Below are positions 43,440-51,047 of a stretch of 64,000 nucleotides of DNA, in pieces. Under the pieces are notes generated by a model. That model worked only from the letters and a program-made list of their open reading frames with translations, ran no database searches and had not been told where the DNA came from. Where the stretch lies: contig JAHBVT010000001.1 in the NCBI GenBank assembly GCA_019637355.1, positions 2,945,192 to 3,009,191 of the forward strand. Reading direction: 5' to 3'. Source of the stretch: Gemmatimonadaceae bacterium. GTDB lineage: Bacteria > Gemmatimonadota > Gemmatimonadetes > Gemmatimonadales > Gemmatimonadaceae. Numbering within the stretch: position 1 is the stretch's first letter; each line of letters starts with the position of its first letter. A program made the position numbers and the translations under genes.

Positions 43440-44042
43440 ATGACTGCCCCACGTTGGTCGCTGCGCCGCCGCTGGGCGCTGGCCGTGCTCGCCCTCGGGG
43501 CGTTGGCGTGGGTGGCGTCGGCGCTGGCGGTGCTCCACGCGGCCGGCCGCGATGAAGCGCGCGCGGCGCAGGCCATCGTCGTGCTCGGCGCGGCGCAGTA
43601 TCGCGGCCGCCCCTCGCCGGTGCTGCGCGCGCGGCTCGACCACGCCGTCGGGTTGTACGCACAGGGCATCGCGCCGCGCATCGTGCTCACCGGAGGCGTG
43701 GCGGAGGGCGACACGGCGTCGGAGGCGGCGGTGAGCCGCCTCTACGCGCTCCAAGCCGGCGTGCCGGACTCCGCGATCTTGCTCGAGAACGAAGGGCGGA
43801 CGACAGCGCAGTCGCTGGCGCGCGTGGCGCGCCTGCTGCACGCACGGCGCCTCGATACCGTCGTCGTGGTTTCCGACCCCTTCCACGTGCGTCGCGCCGG
43901 ATTGGTGGCGCAGCGCGAAGGCTTAGTGGTCTATGCCTCGCCGACACGCACGGACGGCGTGTGGCGGCGGGTCGTGCGCCAGCCGGGCTACTTCTTCGGC
44001 GAGACGGTGAAGGCGCCATTGTCCCGCGTCGTAGATTGGTAG
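43440..44042 (+). CDS. YdcF/DUF218 family membrane protein
   Basis: 200 residues: one N-terminal membrane anchor, then a Rossmann-like DUF218 domain (AIVVLGAAQYRGRPSPVLRA, RIVLTGGVAEGD, ENEGRTTAQSLARVA, VVVVSDPFHVRRA). Members act in envelope glycan or vancomycin-related processes in some species; the function here is unknown. TAATTT at 43428-43433 ends six bases before the ATG, with no Shine-Dalgarno, so it is another leaderless candidate. Confidence 0.88.
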   Translation: MTAPRWSLRRRWALAVLALGALAWVASALAVLHAAGRDEARAAQAIVVLGAAQYRGRPSPVLRARLDHAVGLYAQGIAPRIVLTGGVAEGDTASEAAVSRLYALQAGVPDSAILLENEGRTTAQSLARVARLLHARRLDTVVVVSDPFHVRRAGLVAQREGLVVYASPTRTDGVWRRVVRQPGYFFGETVKAPLSRVVDW

Positions 44043-44077
44043 GTCGCGTGTCGTCCCACCGTTCACCCGGCCTCCCA

Positions 44078-44800
44078 ATGGACCAGGACCGTCCCAACGC
44101 GCTCGCCGCCACGGAAGACTTCGAGTTTGCCGCGCTCGGCGAAGCGCGCAACTATCGTCGCGCGCTGATCCGGGAGTTCGCACCGTATCTCAAGGGCAGT
44201 GTCGCCGAGGTGGGCGCGGGTATCGGCCAACTGACGGCGGAACTGGCGACCGTGCCGACGATTACGCGCTTGGTGGCGGTAGAGCCCGACGACCGCTTCG
44301 CCGCGCGATTCCGCGCCGACCACCCGGCGCAGGCCTTGGTGCACGGGACGGCCGAGGCGCTGCCGCTCGGTGACGGATGGGACGCGATCGTGAGCGTGAA
44401 TGTGCTCGAGCACATCGGCGAGGACGTGGCGGAACTCGGCCGCTGGCGCGGCTTGCTGGCGCCGCGACGCGGACACCTCTGTCTGTTCGTGCCGGCGCGA
44501 CCCGAGCTCTATGCGCCCATCGACAAGGACTTCGGCCACTTCCGGCGCTACACGAAGCCGACGCTGCGCGCGGCGCTGGCGACGGCGGGCTTCGACATCG
44601 TGCGCCTCCATTACTTCAACGCCATCGGGTACTTCGCGTGGTGGGCGTCGTTCGTGCTGCTGAAGCAACGGACGTTCAAGCCGGCCTCGGTGCGGCTCTT
44701 TGACCGGGCGATTTTCCCGTGGGCGCACGCGCTGGAACGGACGCTGCTGCGCCCGCCGTTCGGGCAGAGCCTGATGGCCATCGCGCGCGCGCGCGCCTAA
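44078..44800 (+). CDS. class I SAM-dependent methyltransferase
   Basis: 240 residues. Motif I is VAEVGAGIGQLTAEL, the acidic end of beta-2 is AVEPDD, and post-motif IVSVNVLEHIGED follows, as in UbiE-like methyltransferases. The C-terminal region has a hydrophobic stretch (YFNAIGYFAWWASFVLL) that may bind a membrane or lipid substrate. Substrate unknown. TAGATT at 44032-44037, inside the end of the previous gene, may be the -10. Confidence 0.85.
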   Translation: MDQDRPNALAATEDFEFAALGEARNYRRALIREFAPYLKGSVAEVGAGIGQLTAELATVPTITRLVAVEPDDRFAARFRADHPAQALVHGTAEALPLGDGWDAIVSVNVLEHIGEDVAELGRWRGLLAPRRGHLCLFVPARPELYAPIDKDFGHFRRYTKPTLRAALATAGFDIVRLHYFNAIGYFAWWASFVLLKQRTFKPASVRLFDRAIFPWAHALERTLLRPPFGQSLMAIARARA

Positions 44801-44809
44801 AGGAGTTCC

Positions 44810-46096
44810 GTGCTGCAACTGCCGATCGCGACGCACGCGCTGGCCAACGGCCTGCGCGTCGTCCTCTCCGAAGACCACGCGACGCCGATCGTCGCCGTGA
44901 ACCTCTGGTACCACGTGGGCTCGGCGAACGAACGCGAGGGACGCACGGGCTTCGCGCACCTGTTCGAGCATATGCTCTTCCAGGGCAGCGAGCACGTCGC
45001 GGCCAACGAGCACTTCGAGCTGGTGCAGCGCGCCGGCGGCACGCTGAACGGCTCCACGTGGCTGGACCGCACCAACTATTACGAGACGTTGCCCTCGCAC
45101 CAGCTCGAGCTGGCGCTGTGGCTCGAAGCCGATCGGATGGGTCGGTTGCTGCCGGCGATGACGCAGGAGAAGCTCGACACGCAGCGCGACGTGGTGAAGA
45201 ACGAACGGCGCTGGTCGGTAGACAACCAACCCTACGGCACGTGGTGGGAGCGCCTTCCGGCGATCTGCTTTCCGCCCTCGCATCCGTACCACCATTCCTT
45301 GATCGGTTCGATGGACGACCTCTCGGCGGCCAGCCTCGAGGACGTCGCCGAGTTCTTCCGCACCTACTACACGCCAGACAACGCCGTGCTGAGCATCGCG
45401 GGTGACTTCGAGCCGGCGGCGGCGCTGGCGATGGTCGAGCGGCACTTCGGCCCGATCCCGCGTGGCAACGGACATCCGGCACTGCGTCCGATGGACCTGC
45501 CGCCGCGCTTTGGCGAGTGGCGGCGCGAGGTGGTCGAGGACGATGTGGTGGCCGCCCGGAGCTTCCTGGCATTCCGCGTGCCGCCCTGCGGCAGCGAGCC
45601 CTGGTACGCGCTGAGCTTGCTCGGTGCCGTGCTCGGCAGCGGCGAAGGCGCGCGGTTGCCGCGCGCCTTGGTGCGCGAGGCGCGTCTGGCCAGTGACGCC
45701 GGGGCGTTCACGTTTGATCTGACCAAGGGCGCCGACCTGCTCATCTGCGACGTCACGGGCCGCCAAGGCGTTCCGCTCGCGACGCTGCTGGAGGCACTGG
45801 TGGCACAGGTGGAGCAGGTGCGGGCGGACGGCGTGTCAGAGGAGGAACGTGCGCGCGCACTGGCGTTGCTGGAATCGGGCTGGCTGCTGCAGCTGCAGTC
45901 GGCCGGACACCGGGCCGACAAATTGTCGCAGTTCGCTACTTATTTTGGAGATCCGCAGCGCATCAACACCGAGCTGGCCCGCTACCAAGCGGTGACGACG
46001 GCGCAGCTGCACGCCGCGGCGCGGCAGTACCTCGGCGCCGACAACCGCGTCTCGCTGTCGTATGTGCCGCGCGTGAGCGCCGAGGTGGCGGCGTGA
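44810..46096 (+). CDS. M16 zinc metallopeptidase, catalytic subunit (no signal peptide)
   Basis: 428 residues of the pitrilysin-type M16B family. The inverted zinc motif HxxEH is present (FAHLFEHMLFQGS near residue 48) with the downstream Glu in the VVKNERRW region. No signal peptide is seen, so it is probably cytoplasmic. AGGAG lies five bases before GTG 44810. It forms a four-base-overlap operon with an M16 partner lacking the zinc motif. Confidence 0.93.
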   Translation: MLQLPIATHALANGLRVVLSEDHATPIVAVNLWYHVGSANEREGRTGFAHLFEHMLFQGSEHVAANEHFELVQRAGGTLNGSTWLDRTNYYETLPSHQLELALWLEADRMGRLLPAMTQEKLDTQRDVVKNERRWSVDNQPYGTWWERLPAICFPPSHPYHHSLIGSMDDLSAASLEDVAEFFRTYYTPDNAVLSIAGDFEPAAALAMVERHFGPIPRGNGHPALRPMDLPPRFGEWRREVVEDDVVAARSFLAFRVPPCGSEPWYALSLLGAVLGSGEGARLPRALVREARLASDAGAFTFDLTKGADLLICDVTGRQGVPLATLLEALVAQVEQVRADGVSEEERARALALLESGWLLQLQSAGHRADKLSQFATYFGDPQRINTELARYQAVTTAQLHAAARQYLGADNRVSLSYVPRVSAEVAA

Positions 46097-47463
46097 GCGC
46101 GGGAACGCGTCCGGTACCGGCGGCGGTGCGCCCGTACCAGTTCCCTGAGGTCCATCACGCGACGTTGCCGAACGGCTTGCGACTCGTGGTGGCGCCGATG
46201 CACCGCCTGCCGATCGTGACGGCGTTGGCGCTGGTGGACGTCGGCGCGGCGAGTGACCCGGCGGACCGGGACGGCCTCGTGGCGCTCACTGCGCGCACGC
46301 TGGACGAGGGCACGGGCGCCCTCGACGGCGCGGAGCTCACGGCGCGCTTTGAAGGAATGGGCACCGCCTTCGAGGCCGGTGCCGACTGGGACTCCACGCT
46401 CGCGCGCGTGACGGTGACACCGGCGCGCCTGGACGCGGCGTTCGCGCTCTTTGCCGACGTGCTGCGGGCGCCGAGCTTTCCGGACGAGGACGTCGACCGC
46501 AAGCGCGAGGAGCGGCTCGAGGACCTCGCGCAGCAGGTGGCGGAGCCGCGCGGACTGGCCGATATGCGGTTCACGAGTGCGCTCTACGGTGGGGCGCGGT
46601 ACGGCAGTCCGGCGGGCGGGAGCCCGCGGAGCGTCGGCGGGCTGGGCGCAACGGACGTGCGTGCGTGCCACGCGCGGCACTACGGCCCGGCCACGACGAC
46701 GCTCATCCTCGTGGGCGACATCAGCGTCGACGTGGCGCTGCGGCTGGCCGAGGCACGTTTCGGCGACTGGCGCACGGAGGCGACCGAGGGGGTGACGCGC
46801 GCCGCGACGCCGAGCGTGGAGCGGCAGCGCACCGTCGTCGTGGCCAAGGCGGACGCGCCGCAGTCTGAACTGCGCATCGGTCACGTCGGACTGCCGCGCC
46901 GCCACCCCGACCACCTCGCCGTGGTCGTGATGAACGCGATCCTCGGCGGCTTGTTCTCCTCGCGCATCAACCTGAACCTGCGGGAGCGGCACGCCTTCAC
47001 CTACGGCGCGTCGTCTGGCTTCGACTGGCGTCGCGGTGCCGGCCCGTTCGTGGTAAGCACGGCGGTGAAGACCGACGTCACCGACCGCGCGGTGCAGGAG
47101 ATCCTGCGCGAGATCGACGCGATGCGCGCCGCGCCGCCGACCGGCGACGAGCTCTCGCTGGCCGTGGATTACCTGGCCGGCGTGTTTCCGCTGCGCTTCG
47201 AAAGCACGTCGGCCGTGGCGGGCGCAATCGCCGGCGCGGTGGTGCACGCGCTGCCGGAGGATTGGTTCCGGAGCTATCGCGATCGCGTGCGCGCCGTCTC
47301 GGCGGCGGACGTGCACCGCGTCGCACAGGCACACCTCGATCCGGCGCGGCTGTTGGTGCTGGCCGTCGGCGATGCGGCGGCGATCGAAGCGCCCTTGGCC
47401 GCACTGGCGCACGGCACGATGCAGGTGGTGCCGGCCACTCACGACTTTGCGGAGCCGCAATGA
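46093..47463 (+). CDS. M16 peptidase-like non-catalytic subunit (no signal peptide)
   Basis: 456 residues. At the place of HxxEH the sequence reads LTARTLDEGTG, so zinc is not bound. It keeps the Arg/Tyr pair that completes the active site of the partner (LRERHAFTYGASSGF near residue 295). M16B enzymes work as heterodimers of one catalytic and one such subunit. Its stop overlaps the NUDIX start (ATGA). Confidence 0.92.
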   Translation: MSAGTRPVPAAVRPYQFPEVHHATLPNGLRLVVAPMHRLPIVTALALVDVGAASDPADRDGLVALTARTLDEGTGALDGAELTARFEGMGTAFEAGADWDSTLARVTVTPARLDAAFALFADVLRAPSFPDEDVDRKREERLEDLAQQVAEPRGLADMRFTSALYGGARYGSPAGGSPRSVGGLGATDVRACHARHYGPATTTLILVGDISVDVALRLAEARFGDWRTEATEGVTRAATPSVERQRTVVVAKADAPQSELRIGHVGLPRRHPDHLAVVVMNAILGGLFSSRINLNLRERHAFTYGASSGFDWRRGAGPFVVSTAVKTDVTDRAVQEILREIDAMRAAPPTGDELSLAVDYLAGVFPLRFESTSAVAGAIAGAVVHALPEDWFRSYRDRVRAVSAADVHRVAQAHLDPARLLVLAVGDAAAIEAPLAALAHGTMQVVPATHDFAEPQ

Positions 47464-48020
47464 CAACGGAACCCGGCCGACTCGACGGCGCGCGGCAGTG
47501 GCAGTATCGGTTTCTCGATGCCCACGTGGACCGCGTGCGATTTCCCGACGGCAGCGAGGGCGAGCAGGTCCTGATCCACCATCCGGGCGCCGCGGCGGTG
47601 GTGCCCGTGCTCAGCGACCCCGAGGGGCCGGACCCGCAGCTGCTGCTCATCAAGCAGTACCGCTACGCCATCGGCGGCGCGCTCTGGGAGATCCCGGCCG
47701 GCCGGCTGGAGCCCGGGGAGGAGCCGATTCGTTGCGCCGAGCGCGAGCTACTGGAGGAGACGGGCTGCCGCTGTGAACGCTTGGTGCCACTGACCGGCCT
47801 GTGGACTACGCCGGGCTTCACGAACGAGAAGATCCACCTGTTTCTGGCCACCGGCCTGACGCAGGGCGAGAGCGCCCGCGAGGCGGATGAGTTTATGGAG
47901 GTGGTGCCGCTGCGGATGTCCCGGGTGCTCGAGATGATTCGTGACGGCGAGATCCAGGATGCCAAGACGATGGTGTCCATCCTATACGTCGCGGGCTTCA
48001 GCGGCGTCCTCGGAAGGTGA
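47460..48020 (+). CDS. NUDIX hydrolase, ADP-ribose pyrophosphatase-like
   Basis: 186 residues. The Nudix box GRLEPGEEPIRCAERELLEE continues into TG and has all catalytic Glu residues. The upstream strand LLLIKQYRYAIGGALWEIPA and TPGFTNEKIHLFLATGL resemble ADP-ribose pyrophosphatases (NudF-like). It is translationally coupled to the M16 pair. Confidence 0.9.
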   Translation: MTTEPGRLDGARQWQYRFLDAHVDRVRFPDGSEGEQVLIHHPGAAAVVPVLSDPEGPDPQLLLIKQYRYAIGGALWEIPAGRLEPGEEPIRCAERELLEETGCRCERLVPLTGLWTTPGFTNEKIHLFLATGLTQGESAREADEFMEVVPLRMSRVLEMIRDGEIQDAKTMVSILYVAGFSGVLGR

Positions 48021-48069
48021 CACCGACGTAGTCCAGAGAGGACGTTCCATCACATTAAGGTCAGATTAA

Positions 48070-48086
48070 TCGTTGTAATACAACGA
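48070..48086. promoter_or_regulatory. perfect 17-bp palindrome upstream of the sigma-factor gene
   Basis: TCGTTGTAATACAACGA: two 8-base arms around a central A, in an A/T-rich stretch. It lies about 47-63 bases upstream of the transcription start predicted from the -24/-12 element. It resembles a dimeric-regulator site. Confidence 0.6.
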
Positions 48087-48105
48087 CTTAGCGCGTCACA
48101 GCAGT

Positions 48106-48122
48106 TTGGCACGGCCCCTGCA
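48106..48122 (+). promoter_or_regulatory. candidate sigma-54 promoter of the ECF sigma gene
   Basis: TTGGCACGGCCCCTGCA matches the sigma-54 consensus TTGGCACG-N4-TTGCA except for one C. GG at 48108-48109 and GC at 48120-48121 have the required 10-base spacing. The start would be near 48133, leaving a leader of about 40 bases with GAGGAG before ATG 48172. No good sigma-70 match is seen. Confidence 0.55.
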
Positions 48123-48171
48123 CTCCTTATCGGCGGGAAACCACCCACCGAACTCTCGATGAGAGGAGAAT

Positions 48172-48810
48172 ATGGGAAGCGTCGCGCTGAACCTTCAGGC
48201 TGGCCAGGTCGCCTACACGTCGCTTGTGGAGCTGAAGAAGCTCGATGATGGCGCATTGGTGTCCGCATATATCAAGGGCCAAAGCCGCGCGTTCGATGTT
48301 CTCGTCGACCGATATCAGAACCGGCTCCTGAACTTCATCTACCGGACCGTCGGCGACCGTGAGCGCGCCGAGGATCTGGTCCAGGAGGCCTTCATCCGCG
48401 TGCACCGCCACATCGCGCGGTTCGACGGCGCCAAGAAGTTCTCGACCTGGATCTACACGATCGCCTCGAACCTGGCGAAGAACGAGCTCCGCAACCGCTC
48501 GCGGAACCCGCTCGTGCTCTTCCAGACCATCACGCAGGGCTGGGAGGACGAAGAGCGTCCGCTGGAGTTCGAGGATACCTCGCTGCAGCCGGACGAGCTG
48601 TACCGGAAGCGCCATATGCGCGACCTGGTCGAGCAGGCCGTGGCCCAGCTGCCGGAGCACCACCGCGAGGTCTTCGTCCTGCGCGAGCTGGAGGGGCGCT
48701 CGTACGAGGAAATCGCCGAAATCACCAACTGCAACCTCGGCACCGTGAAGTCGCGCCTGAACCGGGCACGGAGCAGCTTCGCCGAGCTGATTGGACCGGC
48801 ACTGCAATAG
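48172..48810 (+). CDS. ECF-type RNA polymerase sigma factor
   Basis: 212 residues. Region 2 is DRYQNRLLNFIYRTVGDRER followed by AEDLVQEAFIRVHRHI; region 4 is LPEHHREVFVLRELEGRSYE with an HTH ending TVKSRLNRARSS. There is no region 3 and no C-terminal extension, as in RpoE/SigW types. AGGAG lies close to the ATG. A zinc-finger anti-sigma candidate follows after 119 bases. Confidence 0.94.
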   Translation: MGSVALNLQAGQVAYTSLVELKKLDDGALVSAYIKGQSRAFDVLVDRYQNRLLNFIYRTVGDRERAEDLVQEAFIRVHRHIARFDGAKKFSTWIYTIASNLAKNELRNRSRNPLVLFQTITQGWEDEERPLEFEDTSLQPDELYRKRHMRDLVEQAVAQLPEHHREVFVLRELEGRSYEEIAEITNCNLGTVKSRLNRARSSFAELIGPALQ

Positions 48811-48929
48811 GCACGGAAGGGGGGTGGGACCTCCGAAGGCCAACCAGTGTCGGAACCACGGGGCGTCCTCCAGGGTATCGGAGGGCGCTTCGTCATTCCC
48901 GTCGGTCACCCCCTCCGCTCCAGCTGCCG

Positions 48930-49268
48930 ATGCGCTGCCCGCAGTTTCGATCCACCCATCTGGCTTGGCTCAGCCGGGAGCTCCCCGGCAGCCAGGCCAT
49001 GGCGATGCGCCGGCACGCAGATTCCTGCGCCGCGTGCCGCCGCTATGACGCACAGTTGCGCCTCGCGCTGCTCTTGGCGCGCCACCAGCCTCCGCTGCGC
49101 GTGTCGGCGGGGTTCCGGGAGACGCTGACGCAGCGGATTCGCGAGGGGTCGGGACCCGATGGGACCGCTATATTGCCCGCCTATGGCCGCCGTCAGCTTC
49201 AAACCGCTCAAGACGGCCCTCGAGACCGGGGGCTTCGCCCCGGTCTACGTCTTCCACGGTGCGGATGA
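48930..49268 (+). CDS. putative zinc-finger anti-sigma factor
   Basis: Up to 112 residues. RRHADSCAACRRYDAQLRLA carries the H-x3-C-x2-C motif of zinc-binding anti-sigma (ZAS) domains, followed by the common PPLRVSAGFRETLTQRI segment. There is no membrane helix, so it would be a soluble anti-sigma factor for the upstream sigma factor. The frame runs 86 bases into holA in another frame. The start ATG 48930 has no Shine-Dalgarno. The 48811-48929 gap holds nothing recognisable. Confidence 0.65.
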   Translation: MRCPQFRSTHLAWLSRELPGSQAMAMRRHADSCAACRRYDAQLRLALLLARHQPPLRVSAGFRETLTQRIREGSGPDGTAILPAYGRRQLQTAQDGPRDRGLRPGLRLPRCG

Positions 49269-50241
49269 CCACCTGAAGGAAGAGTGGGTGCGCCAGGTGG
49301 TGGGGCGCGCCACGGAACCGAGTACGCGGGACTTCAATCTCGACACGCTCCGCGGCGCGGAGGTGGACGTCTCGGGCCTCTCGGCGGCACTCGAGGCCCT
49401 GCCGATGCTGGCCGAACGTCGGGTGGTGATCCTCCGGGACCCCGCCGCGCTCAAGAAGGCGCAGAAGGAGCGCCTGGAGCAGTACCTCGCCAAGCCCGCT
49501 GCCGACACGATCCTGCTCCTCGTGGTTCCGAGCGGAGCCAAGGCCGACGCCGCGTTACTCAAGAAGGGCGAGGCCTTTGAGTTCAAGCCGCTGGAGGGCG
49601 ACGATCTCCTCAAGTGGATCCAGAAGGAAGCGAGCGGCAATTGTGGCACGAGCATCACGGACGGCGCGGCGCAGCGCTTGGCGTCGTACACGGGCAGCGA
49701 CCTGCCGATGCTCGCCGGTGAACTGCGCAAGCTCGCCGCGTACGCGAACGGCGGTCCGATTGACGACGCGGCGGTGGAAGCGGTGACTGGTGTCCGCCCG
49801 GGCGTGACGTTGGCGGATCTCCTCGACCGCGCCGCGCAGCGCGACACGGCGGGCGCGATCGCGATTGTGCGCGAGGTGTTGGCCCAACCCAAGCAATCGG
49901 GCGTGACCACCGTGATGGCGCTGACGGCGCAGGTGCTCGCGATCGGCTGGGGCGTCGCGGCGCGCGCGCGCGGGCTCGCGCAGAGTCGGCTTGAGAGCGA
50001 GTTCTTCGGCTTGCTCAAGGAGGCCGGCAGCGTGTACACGGGCCGCGCGTGGGGCGATGCGGTGAAGTGCTGGGCGCGCGCGGTACCGAAGTGGTCGCTC
50101 GACGACGTCGCGCGCGCGCTGCCGCACCTGCACGCGGCCGACGCCGCGCTCAAGGACACGAAGGTCTCGAGCGAGGCGCAGATCGTGACGTCGCTGCTGC
50201 TGGCGATCACACCTTCCGCCAGCGCTCGCCGGGCCGCGTGA
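49183..50241 (+). CDS. holA: DNA polymerase III delta subunit
   Basis: A 352-residue clamp-loader subunit that opens the beta ring. The N-terminus FKPLKTALETGGFAPVYVFHG and the following ADDHLKEEWVRQVV are typical, then LPMLAERRVVILRD and the helical lid and C-terminal collar. ATG 49183 is chosen because TATATT lies eight bases upstream and the product then starts as family members do. It overlaps the zinc-finger gene by 86 bases. Confidence 0.93.
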   Translation: MAAVSFKPLKTALETGGFAPVYVFHGADDHLKEEWVRQVVGRATEPSTRDFNLDTLRGAEVDVSGLSAALEALPMLAERRVVILRDPAALKKAQKERLEQYLAKPAADTILLLVVPSGAKADAALLKKGEAFEFKPLEGDDLLKWIQKEASGNCGTSITDGAAQRLASYTGSDLPMLAGELRKLAAYANGGPIDDAAVEAVTGVRPGVTLADLLDRAAQRDTAGAIAIVREVLAQPKQSGVTTVMALTAQVLAIGWGVAARARGLAQSRLESEFFGLLKEAGSVYTGRAWGDAVKCWARAVPKWSLDDVARALPHLHAADAALKDTKVSSEAQIVTSLLLAITPSASARRAA

Positions 50242-51047
50242 TGCGCACACCGCTGGCGTTGCTGCTGCTCGGCTTGGCGCTGCCTGTCGTGGCGGCGCCG
50301 GCCGTGGCGCAGGATGCCCCGTCGCGTGCGGCGGTGTTCCAGCGCGCGCAGCGCCTGGTGAACGACGGCCACGGCGCTGAGGGCCGCGCCCTGGTGGACT
50401 CGTTGCTCAACGCCACCGCACCGCGGTCGCCCGAGGAAGCCGAGGTGCTGCACTGGCGCGCGACGCTGGCCGAGTCTTGGGACCAGGCGCAACGTGACTA
50501 CCTGCGCGTGATGCTCGAGCACGAGCGGTCGCCGTTCGCGGCGACGGCAATGCTGCGCCTCGCGCAGGGCGAGCTGATGCGCGGCGACCGCGACGCCGCG
50601 ATGCGCTACGCGGAACGCCTGCTCCGCGAAGCGCCCGACGCTCCTGAACGGCCCGAGGCGCTGGCGTTGCGTGAGCGATTGTTGGCGACGGGCGTGCCGT
50701 CCAGCACTCCGGTGCCGGTCGTCCCCGCGCCGGCGCCGGCGGAGAGCACGAGCGCAGCGCCGCGGCCCATAGCTCCCGCTACGCCCGCGCCGACGCCACC
50801 AGCGACACCGTCCGGAGCGTTGCGCTGGTCCGTGCAGATTGCCGCGTTCGGCACCGCAGACGAGGCCGCGACCTTCGCTGCCACAATGCTGGAACGCGGC
50901 TATGCCACGCGCGTGGACGGCATCGTCGCACCGTTCCGCGTGCGCTTCGGCTACTACGCCACGCGCGCGCAGGCCGCCGCGGCGATGGACGCCTACAAAG
51001 CGAAGGAGCGCGCTGACGCCTTCCTCGCGCAGGTGCCGGCGCCGTGA
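50241..51047 (+). CDS. exported SPOR-domain protein
   Basis: 268 residues: a signal peptide (LALLLLGLALPVVAAPAVAQ), a TPR-like helical region (GHGAEGRALVDSLLNAT, DYLRVMLEHERSPFAAT, LRLAQGELMRGDRDAAM), a Pro/Ala linker and a C-terminal SPOR domain (LRWSVQIAAFGTADEAATFA, PFRVRFGYYAT). SPOR domains bind septal peptidoglycan stripped of stem peptides, so a division-site role is likely. It overlaps holA by one base and mutS by four. Confidence 0.88.
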   Translation: MRTPLALLLLGLALPVVAAPAVAQDAPSRAAVFQRAQRLVNDGHGAEGRALVDSLLNATAPRSPEEAEVLHWRATLAESWDQAQRDYLRVMLEHERSPFAATAMLRLAQGELMRGDRDAAMRYAERLLREAPDAPERPEALALRERLLATGVPSSTPVPVVPAPAPAESTSAAPRPIAPATPAPTPPATPSGALRWSVQIAAFGTADEAATFAATMLERGYATRVDGIVAPFRVRFGYYATRAQAAAAMDAYKAKERADAFLAQVPAP

